Shown in pieces: positions 9,748-18,521 of a stretch of 64,000 nt of DNA. Below the pieces are notes generated by a model. It saw only the letters and a list, made by a program, of their open reading frames with translations, made no database searches and was not told where the DNA came from. Position numbers and translations under genes: made by a program. The stretch covers positions 1 to 64,000 of the forward strand of contig NZ_CAJQYY010000022.1 in NCBI RefSeq assembly GCF_907164575.1, given 5' to 3'. Every line of letters starts with the position of its first letter. Position 1 is the first letter of the stretch. The stretch is from Paraburkholderia gardini (GTDB lineage Bacteria; Pseudomonadota; Gammaproteobacteria; Burkholderiales; Burkholderiaceae).

Positions 9748-10914
9748 TTATGCGGACAGCTTTTGCATCTCGGCGAAAAGATCGGCCTTTCCTTCGAAGC
9801 CGATGCCGGGAAGATCGGGCATGGTGATGAAGCCGTTTTCCACCTTCACACCGTCGGGGAAGCCGCCATAAGGCTGGAACAGATCCGGATAGGATTCGTT
9901 GCCGCCCAGGCCAAGGCCGGCCGCGATGTTCAACGACATCTGGTGTCCGCCGTGCGGAATGCAGCGGCTCGGCGACCAGCCGTGCTGATGCAGCATGTCG
10001 AGCGTGCGCAGATACTCAACGAGGCCATAGCTCAGTGCACAGTCGAATTGCAGCCAGTCGCGATCCGGACGCATGCCGCCATAGCGAATCAGGTTGCGGG
10101 CATCCTGCATCGAGAACAGGTCCTCGCCGGTCGCCATCGGCTTGTCGTAGTAGTTGCGCAGCGTCGCCTGCAGTTCGAAGTCGAGTGGATCGCCCGGCTC
10201 TTCGTACCAGAACAGGTCGTATTGCGAGAGTGCCTTCGCGTACTGGATCGCCGTGTCGAGATCGAAGCGACCGTTGGCATCGACAGCAAGTTTTTGCCCG
10301 TCGCCGAGCACGCTCAGGATCGAGTCGATACGGCGCAGATCTTCGTCGAGCGAAGCACCGCCGATCTTCTTCTTCACGACCGTGTAGCCGCGGTCGATAT
10401 AGCTGCGCATCTCGTCCTTGAGCTTGCCGTGATCCTGGCCGGGGTAGTAGTAGCCGCCCGCCGCGTACACGAAAATCCTGCGGTCGGGCTGACCATTGCC
10501 ATAGCGATCCGCGAGCAGCTGGAACAGCGGCTTGCCTTCGATCTTTGCCACCGCATCCCAGATCGCCATGTCGATCGTACCGATCGCTACCGAACGCTCG
10601 CCGTGGCCGCCTGGCTTCTCGTTCGTGAACATGGTCGCCCAGATTTTGTGCGGATCGAGGTTGTCGCCGGCATCGTTGACGAGCGTGGTGGGGTCGGCTT
10701 CGAGGATGCGCGGAATAAAACGCTCACGCATCAGCTTGCCCTGGCCGTAGCGGCCGTTAGAGTTGAAGCCATAACCCACAACCGGCTTTCCATCCCGGAT
10801 GACATCCGTCACCACGGCGACGAGGCTCAGCGTCATCTTGCTGAAGTCAATGTAAGCATTCCGGATCGGGGAACTGATTGGAACGGTTTTTTCGCGGATT
10901 TCAACGATTCTCAC
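9748..10914 (-). CDS. tarD: D(-)-tartrate dehydratase, enolase superfamily
   Basis: 388 residues. The sequence closely follows what I remember of the characterised Bradyrhizobium TarD over its whole length, including SSPIRNAYIDFSKM and GYGFNSNGRYGQG. Enolase-superfamily residues are in place: KKK at 181-183 (general base), metal ligands D212, E238 or E239 and E264, and the acid H321 (PHGGHQMSLN). It dehydrates D-tartrate to oxaloacetate in the cytosol. It sits with dctA and a divergent LysR regulator, forming a compact uptake and degradation unit. Substrate assignment rests on recalled similarity. Confidence 0.88.
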   Translation of the reverse strand: MRIVEIREKTVPISSPIRNAYIDFSKMTLSLVAVVTDVIRDGKPVVGYGFNSNGRYGQGKLMRERFIPRILEADPTTLVNDAGDNLDPHKIWATMFTNEKPGGHGERSVAIGTIDMAIWDAVAKIEGKPLFQLLADRYGNGQPDRRIFVYAAGGYYYPGQDHGKLKDEMRSYIDRGYTVVKKKIGGASLDEDLRRIDSILSVLGDGQKLAVDANGRFDLDTAIQYAKALSQYDLFWYEEPGDPLDFELQATLRNYYDKPMATGEDLFSMQDARNLIRYGGMRPDRDWLQFDCALSYGLVEYLRTLDMLHQHGWSPSRCIPHGGHQMSLNIAAGLGLGGNESYPDLFQPYGGFPDGVKVENGFITMPDLPGIGFEGKADLFAEMQKLSA

Positions 10915-10999
10915 AGCGGTGTCTCCTGAATTTTTTGCACGTATTGCATGCGTCGAGTTGCAATGGAAACTAGCTTATCCGCGAAGCAAAGGATTAAAA

Positions 11000-11036
11000 T
11001 TCACCTGAATTCATTTCATTTTTTACTTTAGGTGAA
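11000..11036. promoter_or_regulatory. Inverted repeat between tarD and its LysR gene
   Basis: TTCACCT at 11000-11006 and AGGTGAA at 11030-11036 are perfect 7-bp inverted arms 23 bp apart in an AT-rich 130-bp divergent region. The right arm ends 8 bp before the GTG start of the LysR gene. This is a plausible LysR site that would both autoregulate the regulator and activate tarD. Confidence 0.45.
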
Positions 11037-11044
11037 CAACTGAG

Positions 11045-12004
11045 GTGACAACCGGCTCAGCTTCCGATTTCGAATTTTTCATCCTCCTTGCGAGGCTTAA
11101 AAGCTTGTCGGGAGCGGCACGGGCACTCGATCTCACGCCACCGGCGGCGACAAAACGCCTCGGTCTGATGGAACAAAAGCTGGGGGCCCGGCTCGTTAAC
11201 AGGACGACGCGGAGTGTCAGCCTGACTCCAGAAGGCGAGACCTACTTGCGCTACGCGATGCAGATCGTCGGGCAAGTCCGGCAGATGGAAGATGAGATCT
11301 CCGGGGCCACGTCCGATCCCCACGGCCTGTTACGCGTCAATGCGACCCTCGGCTTTGGGCGCACCACCATCGCACCGCTAGTGTCTGAATTCGCGAAGCG
11401 CTTTCCTAATGTCGAGATCCAGTTTGAAGTAACGGACCGGCCCATCGATCTGGTTGAGGAAGGGTTCGATATGGCGATCCGTTTTGGGACGCTTCCCGAC
11501 AGCCGGCTTAGTGCCAGGCGCATCATGAGCAATCGCCGTTTTCTTTGCGCCTCCCCGAAATACCTCGAGCGATCTGGGACACCGGAGCGGATAGAAGATC
11601 TCGTTCGACACCGGTGCATCATTCATCGACAAAACGATGACGCCTATGGCGTGTGGAAGTACATGCAGGGGGATCACACCGAAGCGTTGAAAGTTAAGGG
11701 CGCGCTCTCAAGCAATGATGGCGATATCGTGCTGCGGTGGGCGCTCGACGGGCATGGGATATTGATCCGCTCCGAATGGGATCTGGCGAAATACGTCCAG
11801 AGTGGGCGGCTCAAACTGGTTTTGCCGGATACAGTACTGCCGTCGGCCGACCTGTTTGTCTACTATCCCAGCCAGCGAAACCAGACAGCACGCGCCCGGG
11901 CATTCATCGACTTTCTGACCGGCCATTTTCACGCGCCGTTCATCCCGGTCGAAACTGGAGCTTTGATCTACGATCAAAAAAAGAGAGCCGGTCGCAAATC
12001 ATAG
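11045..12004 (+). CDS. LysR family regulator of the tartrate genes
   Basis: 319 residues starting at a GTG codon (MTTGSASDFEFF). The N-terminal HTH reads GAARALDLTPPAATKRLGLM and is followed by a standard effector domain (FEVTDRPIDLVEEGFDMAIRFG). It is divergent from tarD with 130 bp between the starts, the usual layout for a LysR activator and its target. D-tartrate or a related acid is the inferred effector. Confidence 0.85.
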   Translation: MTTGSASDFEFFILLARLKSLSGAARALDLTPPAATKRLGLMEQKLGARLVNRTTRSVSLTPEGETYLRYAMQIVGQVRQMEDEISGATSDPHGLLRVNATLGFGRTTIAPLVSEFAKRFPNVEIQFEVTDRPIDLVEEGFDMAIRFGTLPDSRLSARRIMSNRRFLCASPKYLERSGTPERIEDLVRHRCIIHRQNDDAYGVWKYMQGDHTEALKVKGALSSNDGDIVLRWALDGHGILIRSEWDLAKYVQSGRLKLVLPDTVLPSADLFVYYPSQRNQTARARAFIDFLTGHFHAPFIPVETGALIYDQKKRAGRKS

Positions 12005-12263
12005 GTTTTCCACCCTGGTAAGTCGTTGCCCAGCTTGCGACCGGAACCCCTTGCAGTGCGAACGGTTCAGGCAGTACACAGCCGATGACGCGACGCGCAC
12101 CGCCTGCAACCTGGCCGTCTCCCCGGCTGCATTCCACCCAGGGATTTACCCGCGTCAGCCTCTTTTAATATTGCATTGCACAAGTCACTTCAGGCCTTGC
12201 TGCTTATGCACAGCACCGCCTGTACGTACGCCAGTCTTGTGCGCACGCTCACGACAATCTTCA

Positions 12264-12294
12264 TTGACACTTCACCACCCACCTGCTGTACTAA
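12264..12294 (+). promoter_or_regulatory. Candidate sigma-70 promoter for frcBCA
   Basis: TTGACA at 12264-12269 is a perfect -35. TACTAA at 12289-12294 is a fair -10 at a slightly long 19-bp spacing. An inverted repeat overlaps the -10. Confidence 0.4.
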
Positions 12295-12314
12295 ATAAAG
12301 GCAATTGATTTAGT
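12290..12314. promoter_or_regulatory. Candidate FrcR (ROK) operator
   Basis: ACTAAAT and ATTTAGT form perfect 7-bp arms separated by 11 bp. The site overlaps the proposed -10 element of the frc operon, where a ROK repressor would block transcription. Confidence 0.42.
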
Positions 12315-12442
12315 CTCTCCGTGCGGCTACGCAAAGGCGAGACAGCGAATCAACCAGCAAGGAGACGCGCACAGCGTCCCGCATGTCATTGAATCGACCT
12401 TGAAGTCGAAACGTCGTTGCCAATAACCCGGAGGAGCGATCC

Positions 12443-13438
12443 ATGAATTCCAGCAAGCATCCCGTCGTGAAGCGTGTCGTATCGATGTGCGTCGCTGCCA
12501 GCGCCATATGGTGCGCAGGCGTGGCCCACGCTGCCGACCAGCCTGTTATCGGGCTGATCACCAAAACCGACACCAACCCCTTCTTCGTGAAGATGCGCGA
12601 GGGCGCCGAAGCCCAGGCGCAGAAAGACGGGGCGAAACTGCTTACGGCCGCGGGCAAGTTCGACGGCGATAACGCAAGCCAGGTGACCGCGATCGAAAAC
12701 ATGCTGACGGCGGGTGCCAAGGCGATTCTGATCACGCCAAGCGACACGAAGGCGATTGTGCCGAGCATCAGGAAGGCACGGGCGGCCGGCGCACTCGTGA
12801 TTGCGCTCGACACACCGACCGAGCCGCAGAGTGCAACGGACGCCCTCTTCGCCACCGACAACTTCAAGGCGGGTGTGCTTATCGGCGAGTACGCCAAAGC
12901 TGCGCTTGCCGGCAAGCCCGCGAAGATCGCGACGCTCGACCTGGCGCCTGGCGTGTCGGTCGGTGTTCTTCGCCATAACGGCTTTATTCAGGGCATGGGC
13001 ATCAAGGAAGGCGACCCTTCCATCGTCTGCAGCCAGGACACGCGCGGGGATCAGGCCAAGGGCCAGACGGCGATGGAAAACTGCCTGCAGAAAGCGCCTG
13101 ACATCAACGTGGTCTACACGATCAACGAACCGGCCGCGGCTGGCGCATATCGCGCGCTCAAGGCAGCAGGCAAGGAAAAGGGCGTGATGATCGTCTCGAT
13201 CGACGGCGGCTGTGAAGGCGTGCGTAACGTGAAAGACGGCGCGATCGCCGCGACCTCCCAGCAGTATCCGCTCAAGATGGCCGCGCTTGGCGTGAGCGCG
13301 GGCGTCGACTATGTGAAGACGGGCAAGAAGGCCACCGGTTATCACGACACCGGCGTCACGCTCATCACCGACAAGGCGATGCCTGGCGTCGAAAGCAAGG
13401 ACTCGAAGTTCGGTCTTGAGAATTGCTGGGGCAAGTAA
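12443..13438 (+). CDS. frcB: Sugar ABC transporter substrate-binding protein, fructose type
   Basis: 331 residues with a Sec signal peptide (VVKRVVSMCVAASAIW, cleavage after AHA near residue 30) and the type I periplasmic binding fold of the ribose/fructose group: GLITKTDTNPFFVKM at the N-terminus and the hinge segment SIDGGCEGVRNVKDG. It binds sugar in the periplasm and delivers it to the FrcC/FrcA membrane complex. The gene order binding protein, permease, ATPase, ROK protein matches the rhizobial fructose system, so fructose is the best guess; ribose, mannose or xylose remain possible. Confidence 0.88.
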   Translation: MNSSKHPVVKRVVSMCVAASAIWCAGVAHAADQPVIGLITKTDTNPFFVKMREGAEAQAQKDGAKLLTAAGKFDGDNASQVTAIENMLTAGAKAILITPSDTKAIVPSIRKARAAGALVIALDTPTEPQSATDALFATDNFKAGVLIGEYAKAALAGKPAKIATLDLAPGVSVGVLRHNGFIQGMGIKEGDPSIVCSQDTRGDQAKGQTAMENCLQKAPDINVVYTINEPAAAGAYRALKAAGKEKGVMIVSIDGGCEGVRNVKDGAIAATSQQYPLKMAALGVSAGVDYVKTGKKATGYHDTGVTLITDKAMPGVESKDSKFGLENCWGK

Positions 13439-13486
13439 CACGCCCTGACGCCACGTAGCAGGCGAACGCAACGTTCATGCATTGGT

Positions 13487-13508
13487 GGGACCCGCGCCCG
13501 CGGGTCCC
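13487..13508 (+). promoter_or_regulatory. Intercistronic hairpin between frcB and frcC
   Basis: Two perfect 10-bp GC-rich arms (GGGACCCGCG and CGCGGGTCCC) with a 2-nt centre sit in the 120-bp gap after the binding-protein gene. There is no U-run. Such hairpins commonly stabilise the binding-protein mRNA or partly stop transcription, giving more binding protein than permease. Confidence 0.55.
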
Positions 13509-13558
13509 GGCGAAGTCGCGCGTGCCACCCATCACGCGATCGCATCGAGGAACACATC

Positions 13559-14536
13559 ATGTCTACTCCGTCGGCCTCCGGCGCCCGCCGTTTCGGCGAT
13601 CATCTGCCGTCTCTCGCTGAAATCGGCCCATTGCTGGCACTGCTGCTCGCATGCGCTTTCTTCATCTCGCAGAGCAACCGTTTCCTGTCGTTCCAGAACC
13701 TCTCGCTGATTCTTCAGCAGACGATGGTCGTCGCCGTCATCGCGATCGGCCAGACGTTGATCGTGCTCACCAGCGGCATCGACCTGTCGTGCGGGATGGT
13801 GATGGCGTTCGGCTCGATCGTGATGACCAAATTCGCCGTCGTGCTCGGCGTACCACCGGTCCTTGCGATTATCTGCGGCATTGGCGCAAGCGCGCTGTTC
13901 GGCCTGCTCAACGGCCTGTTGATCACGCGTATCAAACTGCCCGCCTTCATCGTGACACTCGGCACGCTGAACATCGCATTCGCCCTGACGCAACTTTATT
14001 CGAACGCGGAGAGCGTCACGAATCTGCCCAACGCGATCATGTTCTTCGGTAACACGTTCCGTATCGGACCAGCAGAAGTCACCTACGGCACCGTGCTGAC
14101 CTTGCTGATGTATCTGGCGACGTGGTTCGTGCTTCGCGATACGGTGCCGGGACGGCATCTCTATGCGCTCGGCAATAACGCGGAAGCCGCGCGCCTGATG
14201 GGCCTGAAGTCGCAACGCATCCTGATCACGGTGTATACGATCGCAGGTGTGTTTTACGGCATCGCCGCGCTGCTTTCGGTATCGCGTACCGGTGTGGGCG
14301 ATCCGCAAGCCGGGCAGACAGAAAACCTCGACAGCATCACGGCGGTCGTGCTCGGCGGAACGAGTCTGTTCGGGGGGCGCGGGTCCGTGGTCGGAACGCT
14401 GCTGGGCGCGCTGATTGTCGGCGTGTTTCGCAACGGCCTCACGCTGATCGGCGTCTCGTCGGTGTATCAGGTGCTGATAACGGGGATTCTCGTCATTCTC
14501 GCCGTTGCTGCCGACAAACTGTCACATCGCCGCTAA
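13559..14536 (+). CDS. frcC: Sugar ABC transporter permease, fructose type
   Basis: 325 residues of the RbsC/FrcC permease family with about 8-10 membrane segments and the conserved loop GITSLFGGRGS-like region (VVLGGTSLFGGRG) near the C-terminus. Homodimeric channel of the importer in the inner membrane. It follows frcB across a hairpin-bearing gap and precedes frcA by 18 bp. No extra domains. Confidence 0.88.
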   Translation: MSTPSASGARRFGDHLPSLAEIGPLLALLLACAFFISQSNRFLSFQNLSLILQQTMVVAVIAIGQTLIVLTSGIDLSCGMVMAFGSIVMTKFAVVLGVPPVLAIICGIGASALFGLLNGLLITRIKLPAFIVTLGTLNIAFALTQLYSNAESVTNLPNAIMFFGNTFRIGPAEVTYGTVLTLLMYLATWFVLRDTVPGRHLYALGNNAEAARLMGLKSQRILITVYTIAGVFYGIAALLSVSRTGVGDPQAGQTENLDSITAVVLGGTSLFGGRGSVVGTLLGALIVGVFRNGLTLIGVSSVYQVLITGILVILAVAADKLSHRR

Positions 14537-14554
14537 CGCGATCAGGAGCCTGCC

Positions 14555-15352
14555 ATGTCGACACCCCAAACTGCTGCTTCCGTCACACCGGTTCTGGAGG
14601 CGCGCGGACTGATCAAGCGCTACGGCTCGGTGACCGCGCTCGACGGTTGCGATTTCGAAGTGCTGCCCGGCGAGATTCTCGCTGTCATCGGCGATAACGG
14701 CGCCGGAAAGTCATCGCTGATCAAGGCGCTTTCCGGCGCTACCGTGCCCGACGAAGGCGAATTGTTCCTCGATGGTGCGCCTGTCAAATTTCGCAGCCCG
14801 CTCGACGCACGTGCGCACGGCATCGAAACGGTCTACCAGGACCTGGCCGTCGCCCCGGCGATGAGCATTGCCGAAAATCTTTTCCTCGCACGCGAACTCG
14901 TCAAACCCGGCTGGCGTGGGTCGATCCTCAAGATGATCGACAAGCGCCGCATGCTGGAAGAAGCGACCGCTCATATGAAAGGATTGCAGATCGGCATTCG
15001 TTCGATGCGTCAGGCCGTTGAAACATTGTCCGGTGGGCAGCGTCAGGGCGTAGCCGTGGCGCGCAGCGCGGCGTTTGCGCGACACGTCGTGATTCTCGAT
15101 GAACCGACCGCGGCACTCGGCGTCAAGGAGGGCAACATGGTGCTCGAACTGATCCGGCGCGTGCGCGATCGCGGCCTGCCTGTCATTCTGATCAGCCACA
15201 ACATGCCGCACGTGTTCGAAGTCGCGGACCGCATCCATATCCAGCGGCTTGGACGACGCGCCGCACTCGTGAATCGCGCGGACATTCATATGTCGGAAGC
15301 CGTTGCGATCATGACAGGAGCAAAGGAAGCTGACGTCAAGGCTATCGCATGA
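14555..15352 (+). CDS. frcA: Sugar ABC transporter ATP-binding protein, single domain
   Basis: 265 residues carrying one nucleotide-binding domain: Walker A GDNGAGKS at 46-53, signature LSGGQRQG at 158-165, Walker B VVILDEPT at 178-185 and switch histidine H215. Many ribose-type importers use a fused two-domain ATPase of about 500 residues; a single-domain protein is typical of the Frc system, which supports that assignment. It energises uptake through FrcC. The ROK regulator begins 22 bp downstream. Confidence 0.9.
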   Translation: MSTPQTAASVTPVLEARGLIKRYGSVTALDGCDFEVLPGEILAVIGDNGAGKSSLIKALSGATVPDEGELFLDGAPVKFRSPLDARAHGIETVYQDLAVAPAMSIAENLFLARELVKPGWRGSILKMIDKRRMLEEATAHMKGLQIGIRSMRQAVETLSGGQRQGVAVARSAAFARHVVILDEPTAALGVKEGNMVLELIRRVRDRGLPVILISHNMPHVFEVADRIHIQRLGRRAALVNRADIHMSEAVAIMTGAKEADVKAIA

Positions 15353-15374
15353 TAGTGACTCTTACCGCCGGCGC

Positions 15375-16601
15375 GTGATGATGGATAACGCCCCGCATTC
15401 GCCACTCAGGCACCCGGTCGGTTCGAACCAGGTCGGCATGCGGCAGTTCAACGAACGGATCGTGCTGCAGGCGATACGGCTGCACGGTCCGTTGCCGAAA
15501 GCCGACGTGGGACGGCTCACGCGTCTGTCGATGCAGACGGTATCGATGATCGTCGACCGTCTGATCGACGACGGCCTGCTCGCGAGGCAGCCGCGCGTAC
15601 GCGGCCGCATCGGGCAACCGTCGGTGCCGATCGCGTTGCGCGCGGACGGCGCGTTCACGATCGGCATCAAGGTCGGCCGGCGCAGCCTCGATGTGCTGGC
15701 GATGGATTTCGTGGGCAACGTCTGTAGCCGCGATGTGTTCGAGTACACCTACCCCGATCCCGCGATGCTGTTTCCCGCGCTCGAAGCGAGACTCGCGCGT
15801 ACCAACGCGGTGCTCGGCGCACGCGCGAAAAAGGTCGTGGGTGTAGGGGTTGCAGCGCCGTTGTGGCTCGGCGGCTGGCGCGATTTTCTGGGTGCGCCGC
15901 CCGAGGCGCTCGAAGCATGGAACGAGATCGACATCCGTGCGCGTATCGAGACGATGACCGGATTGCCGGTCGAGTTCGCCAAGGACACGACCGCTGCGTG
16001 CGCGGCGGAACTCGTGATGGGCCAGGGGCGCGGCATTCACAATTTCCTGTATCTGTTCGTCGGCACGTTTATTGGCGGCGGCCTCGTGATCGACGGACGA
16101 CTGCATGGCGGCCCACACGGCAACGCAGGTGCGGTCGGCTCGATTCCGCTTGCGCGCAGCGGCACAAAACCCGCGCGACAGCTTTTGCACGCGGCATCGG
16201 GCTTCGTGCTTGAACGGATTTTCGCGGACGCTGGCGCGCCGCCCGCGGCCGCGCACGATCATCGCGCGTTGGGCCCCGAACTGTGGCGTTTGACCGAACA
16301 GTGGCTCGATACCGCGTGCCCCGCCATCGCCACTGCGCTCACGAATGCTTCGGCGTTGCTCGATCTCGAAGCAGTAGTGATCGATGGTGAACTCGACCGG
16401 CAACTGCTGCGCGAGATCATCCGCCGCACCGAGCGCGTGCTCGATCGTTTCGAGTGGGAAGGCATGGTGCGCCCACAACTGCTGGAAGGCGCGATCGGTG
16501 CCGACGCGCGCGCGATGGGCGGCGCCATTCTGCCGCTGTACGCGCATTTCGCGCCGGTGCATGAACTGTTTCTCAAGCCGGCGGTGGAAGCCGCCCTTTA
16601 G
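15375..16601 (+). CDS. frcR: ROK family transcriptional regulator
   Basis: About 408 residues: N-terminal winged helix (PLPKADVGRLTRLSMQTVSMIVDRL) followed by a ROK sugar-kinase-like domain with the glycine-rich loop GTFIGGGLVIDGRLHGG. The usual ROK zinc motif with three cysteines (CxCGxxGC) is not present. This fits a regulator rather than a kinase. The start could be GTG 15375 or one of two adjacent ATGs. Last gene of the frc operon and probably its repressor. Confidence 0.83.
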   Translation: MMMDNAPHSPLRHPVGSNQVGMRQFNERIVLQAIRLHGPLPKADVGRLTRLSMQTVSMIVDRLIDDGLLARQPRVRGRIGQPSVPIALRADGAFTIGIKVGRRSLDVLAMDFVGNVCSRDVFEYTYPDPAMLFPALEARLARTNAVLGARAKKVVGVGVAAPLWLGGWRDFLGAPPEALEAWNEIDIRARIETMTGLPVEFAKDTTAACAAELVMGQGRGIHNFLYLFVGTFIGGGLVIDGRLHGGPHGNAGAVGSIPLARSGTKPARQLLHAASGFVLERIFADAGAPPAAAHDHRALGPELWRLTEQWLDTACPAIATALTNASALLDLEAVVIDGELDRQLLREIIRRTERVLDRFEWEGMVRPQLLEGAIGADARAMGGAILPLYAHFAPVHELFLKPAVEAAL

Positions 16602-16608
16602 CCGGCTT
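16575..16608. terminator. Hairpin between convergent frc and galactoside operons
   Basis: AAGCCGGC at 16575-16582 pairs with GCCGGCTT at 16601-16608, with a GGCGG/CCGCC pairing possible inside the loop. It spans the frcR stop codon and lies between two converging operons. There is no T-run, so termination strength is uncertain. Confidence 0.4.
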
Positions 16609-16634
16609 CCTTGCGCGGCTTTAGCAGGCCGGTA

Positions 16635-17486
16635 TCAACCCTTGGTCGCGCCAAACGTCAGTCCGGCGACGAACTGCCGTTGCATTGCAAAGAACATCGC
16701 CACCGAAGGCAGCGCCGCCAGGATCGAGCCGGCCGACACGAGATTCCACGCGGTCGTCCACTGCCCCTTGAGCGCGGCGACGCCGACGGTGATCGGTGCA
16801 GCCTCGTCGCCTTGCGTCAGGCACAGTGCCCAGAAATAGTCGTTCCAGACGAACGTGAAAACGAGGATGCCAAGCGCCGCAAGCGCCGGACGGATCAGCG
16901 GCAGCACGATGCGAAAGAATACCGTCCACTCGCCGGCCCCTTCGATCCGCGCTGCTTCCACGAGTTCGAACGGCAACTGCTTGATGAAGTTACGCAGAAA
17001 CAGTGCGCAAAATCCGGTCTGAAACGCGATGTGAAAGAGGATCAGTGCGCTGACCGTATTGAAGAGACCCAGTTGCAACGACAGATCGCGCACCGGAATC
17101 ATCAGGATCTGGATCGGCACGAAATTGCCTGCCACGAACGTGCCGAACAGCAGCATGTTGCCGCGAAAACGGTACACGGCAAGCGCGAATCCGGCCATCG
17201 CGGCCAGCGTGATCGAGCCCACCACCGAGGGCACGGTAATCAGCACGCTGTTCCAGAAGTAATGCAGCATCGGCGAGGCCGTCAACGCCTCGCGATAGTT
17301 CGCGATCAGCGTGATGTGTTCGGGCCAGCCCCAGTAGTTGCCGCGCGAAAGTTCGTCGGTCGAGCGCACCGACGTGACGAGTACCGCGATCATCGGCAGC
17401 AGCCAGATGATGAGCGCGAGCGGCAGCGACATCTTGTACAGCACCCGGTTGGCCGGTTTCCATTTTTCGACGGGAAGCGGATACAT
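16635..17486 (-). CDS. Carbohydrate ABC transporter permease (MalG type)
   Basis: 283 residues, six predicted membrane segments and the cytoplasmic EAA loop EAARIEGAGEWTVFFRIVLPLIRP that docks the ATPase. Second permease of a CUT1-type importer; pairs with the permease encoded 12 bp upstream. Last gene of the operon ATPase, beta-galactosidase, binding protein, permease, permease, which points to uptake of an oligosaccharide containing beta-linked galactose. Confidence 0.9.
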   Translation of the reverse strand: MYPLPVEKWKPANRVLYKMSLPLALIIWLLPMIAVLVTSVRSTDELSRGNYWGWPEHITLIANYREALTASPMLHYFWNSVLITVPSVVGSITLAAMAGFALAVYRFRGNMLLFGTFVAGNFVPIQILMIPVRDLSLQLGLFNTVSALILFHIAFQTGFCALFLRNFIKQLPFELVEAARIEGAGEWTVFFRIVLPLIRPALAALGILVFTFVWNDYFWALCLTQGDEAAPITVGVAALKGQWTTAWNLVSAGSILAALPSVAMFFAMQRQFVAGLTFGATKG

Positions 17487-17497
17487 GGCGATCTCCT

Positions 17498-18433
17498 TTA
17501 CTGCTCTTCGCGCACCATGCGGCGCAACTGGAAGACGATATAGACGAGCACGATCGCGAACAGCACCACCGCGATTGCCGCTGAATAACCGAGGCGGTAA
17601 TACTTGATCGCCTGGTCATACATGTAATAGGCGAGCACCGTCGAGCTTTCGAACGGGCCGCCGCCGCTCATCACCGCGATCAGGTCGAAACTGCGCAGCG
17701 CGCCGATCACGGTCACCACGATCGCCATGAATGTCGTGGGCCGCAGCTGCGGCAGCACGACGTGCCACAGCATCGCCCAGCCTTTCGCCCCTTCCATCCG
17801 CGCGGCTTCGAGCTGCTCGGCGTTAAGCGACGTGAGGCCCGTGAGATAAAGAATCATGCAGTACGCTGTTTGAGGCCACAGCGCGGCGAAGATAATGCCG
17901 AACGTCACGTAGCGCGGATCGCCCAGCACGGGCACGCCGTGCCCGACGATCACTTTCAGCAAGCCGAACGTCGGGTCGTAAAACCAGCTGAAAATCAGGC
18001 CCACGACGACGCCCGAAAGCACGAACGGCGCGAAAAACAGCGATTTCACGAAGCGGATGCCGCGCACCGCCTGATTCAGATACAGCGCGATCGCAAGCCC
18101 CATCGGCGGCGACAGCATGAAGAGAACGAGCCACAGCACGTTGTTCCTGAGCGCCGTATAGAACGTCGGCGTATGGAACAGTTCGACGTAGTTCGCGAGA
18201 CCGACAAACGTCTTCTCCGTCATGCCGTCCCAGTTGTAGAAACTCAGCGACAGCGACGAAATGATCGGCCACACGACATAAATCGCCACCATGATGCAGG
18301 CAGGCGCGAGAAACAGAAACGCTGCGCGCCGCTGCTGCCTTGCGCTTGGCGATGCCCGGCGCGATTTCGCGCGACGCGGCGGCGCAGCCTGCGGCACATC
18401 GACGGCCACGCGATGGGTCGGGACAGTTTTCAT
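17498..18433 (-). CDS. Sugar ABC transporter permease (MalF type)
   Basis: 311 residues with a basic, Arg-rich cytoplasmic N-terminus (about 35 residues), six membrane segments and the EAA loop EAARMEGAKGWAMLWHVVLPQLRP. Forms a heterodimer with the downstream permease. It is separated from the binding-protein gene upstream by 88 bp that hold a strong hairpin, probably lowering its expression relative to the binding protein. Confidence 0.9.
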   Translation of the reverse strand: MKTVPTHRVAVDVPQAAPPRRAKSRRASPSARQQRRAAFLFLAPACIMVAIYVVWPIISSLSLSFYNWDGMTEKTFVGLANYVELFHTPTFYTALRNNVLWLVLFMLSPPMGLAIALYLNQAVRGIRFVKSLFFAPFVLSGVVVGLIFSWFYDPTFGLLKVIVGHGVPVLGDPRYVTFGIIFAALWPQTAYCMILYLTGLTSLNAEQLEAARMEGAKGWAMLWHVVLPQLRPTTFMAIVVTVIGALRSFDLIAVMSGGGPFESSTVLAYYMYDQAIKYYRLGYSAAIAVVLFAIVLVYIVFQLRRMVREEQ

Positions 18434-18469
18434 GACGGATTACCTCTACGGCGTCTTCGATTCCGCGGT

Positions 18470-18504
18470 GCCGGCATGCGTGAAACCGCGTCACGCATGC
18501 CGGC
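18470..18504 (-). promoter_or_regulatory. Intercistronic hairpin after the binding-protein gene
   Basis: Perfect 14-bp arms (GCCGGCATGCGTGA and its complement) with a 7-nt loop, placed between the binding-protein stop and the first permease start. It resembles the mRNA-protecting or attenuating element of malE-malF type operons. No U-run. Confidence 0.6.
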
Positions 18505-18521
18505 GCCGTTCGATGCCCAGC

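Larger units (their letters stand above)
12005..12442. other. Gene-free leader region upstream of frcB
   Basis: 438 bp without a convincing gene. The left half, behind the LysR stop, shows nothing I can assign. The right half holds a promoter-like pair and an inverted repeat (listed separately), then about 130 nt of untranslated leader before frcB. GGAGGAG just before 12443 is the frcB ribosome site. Confidence 0.6.

Noticed and set aside
15342..16562. 406-residue frame antisense to the ROK regulator
   Set aside because: Shadow frame; the ROK protein has intact HTH and glycine loop.
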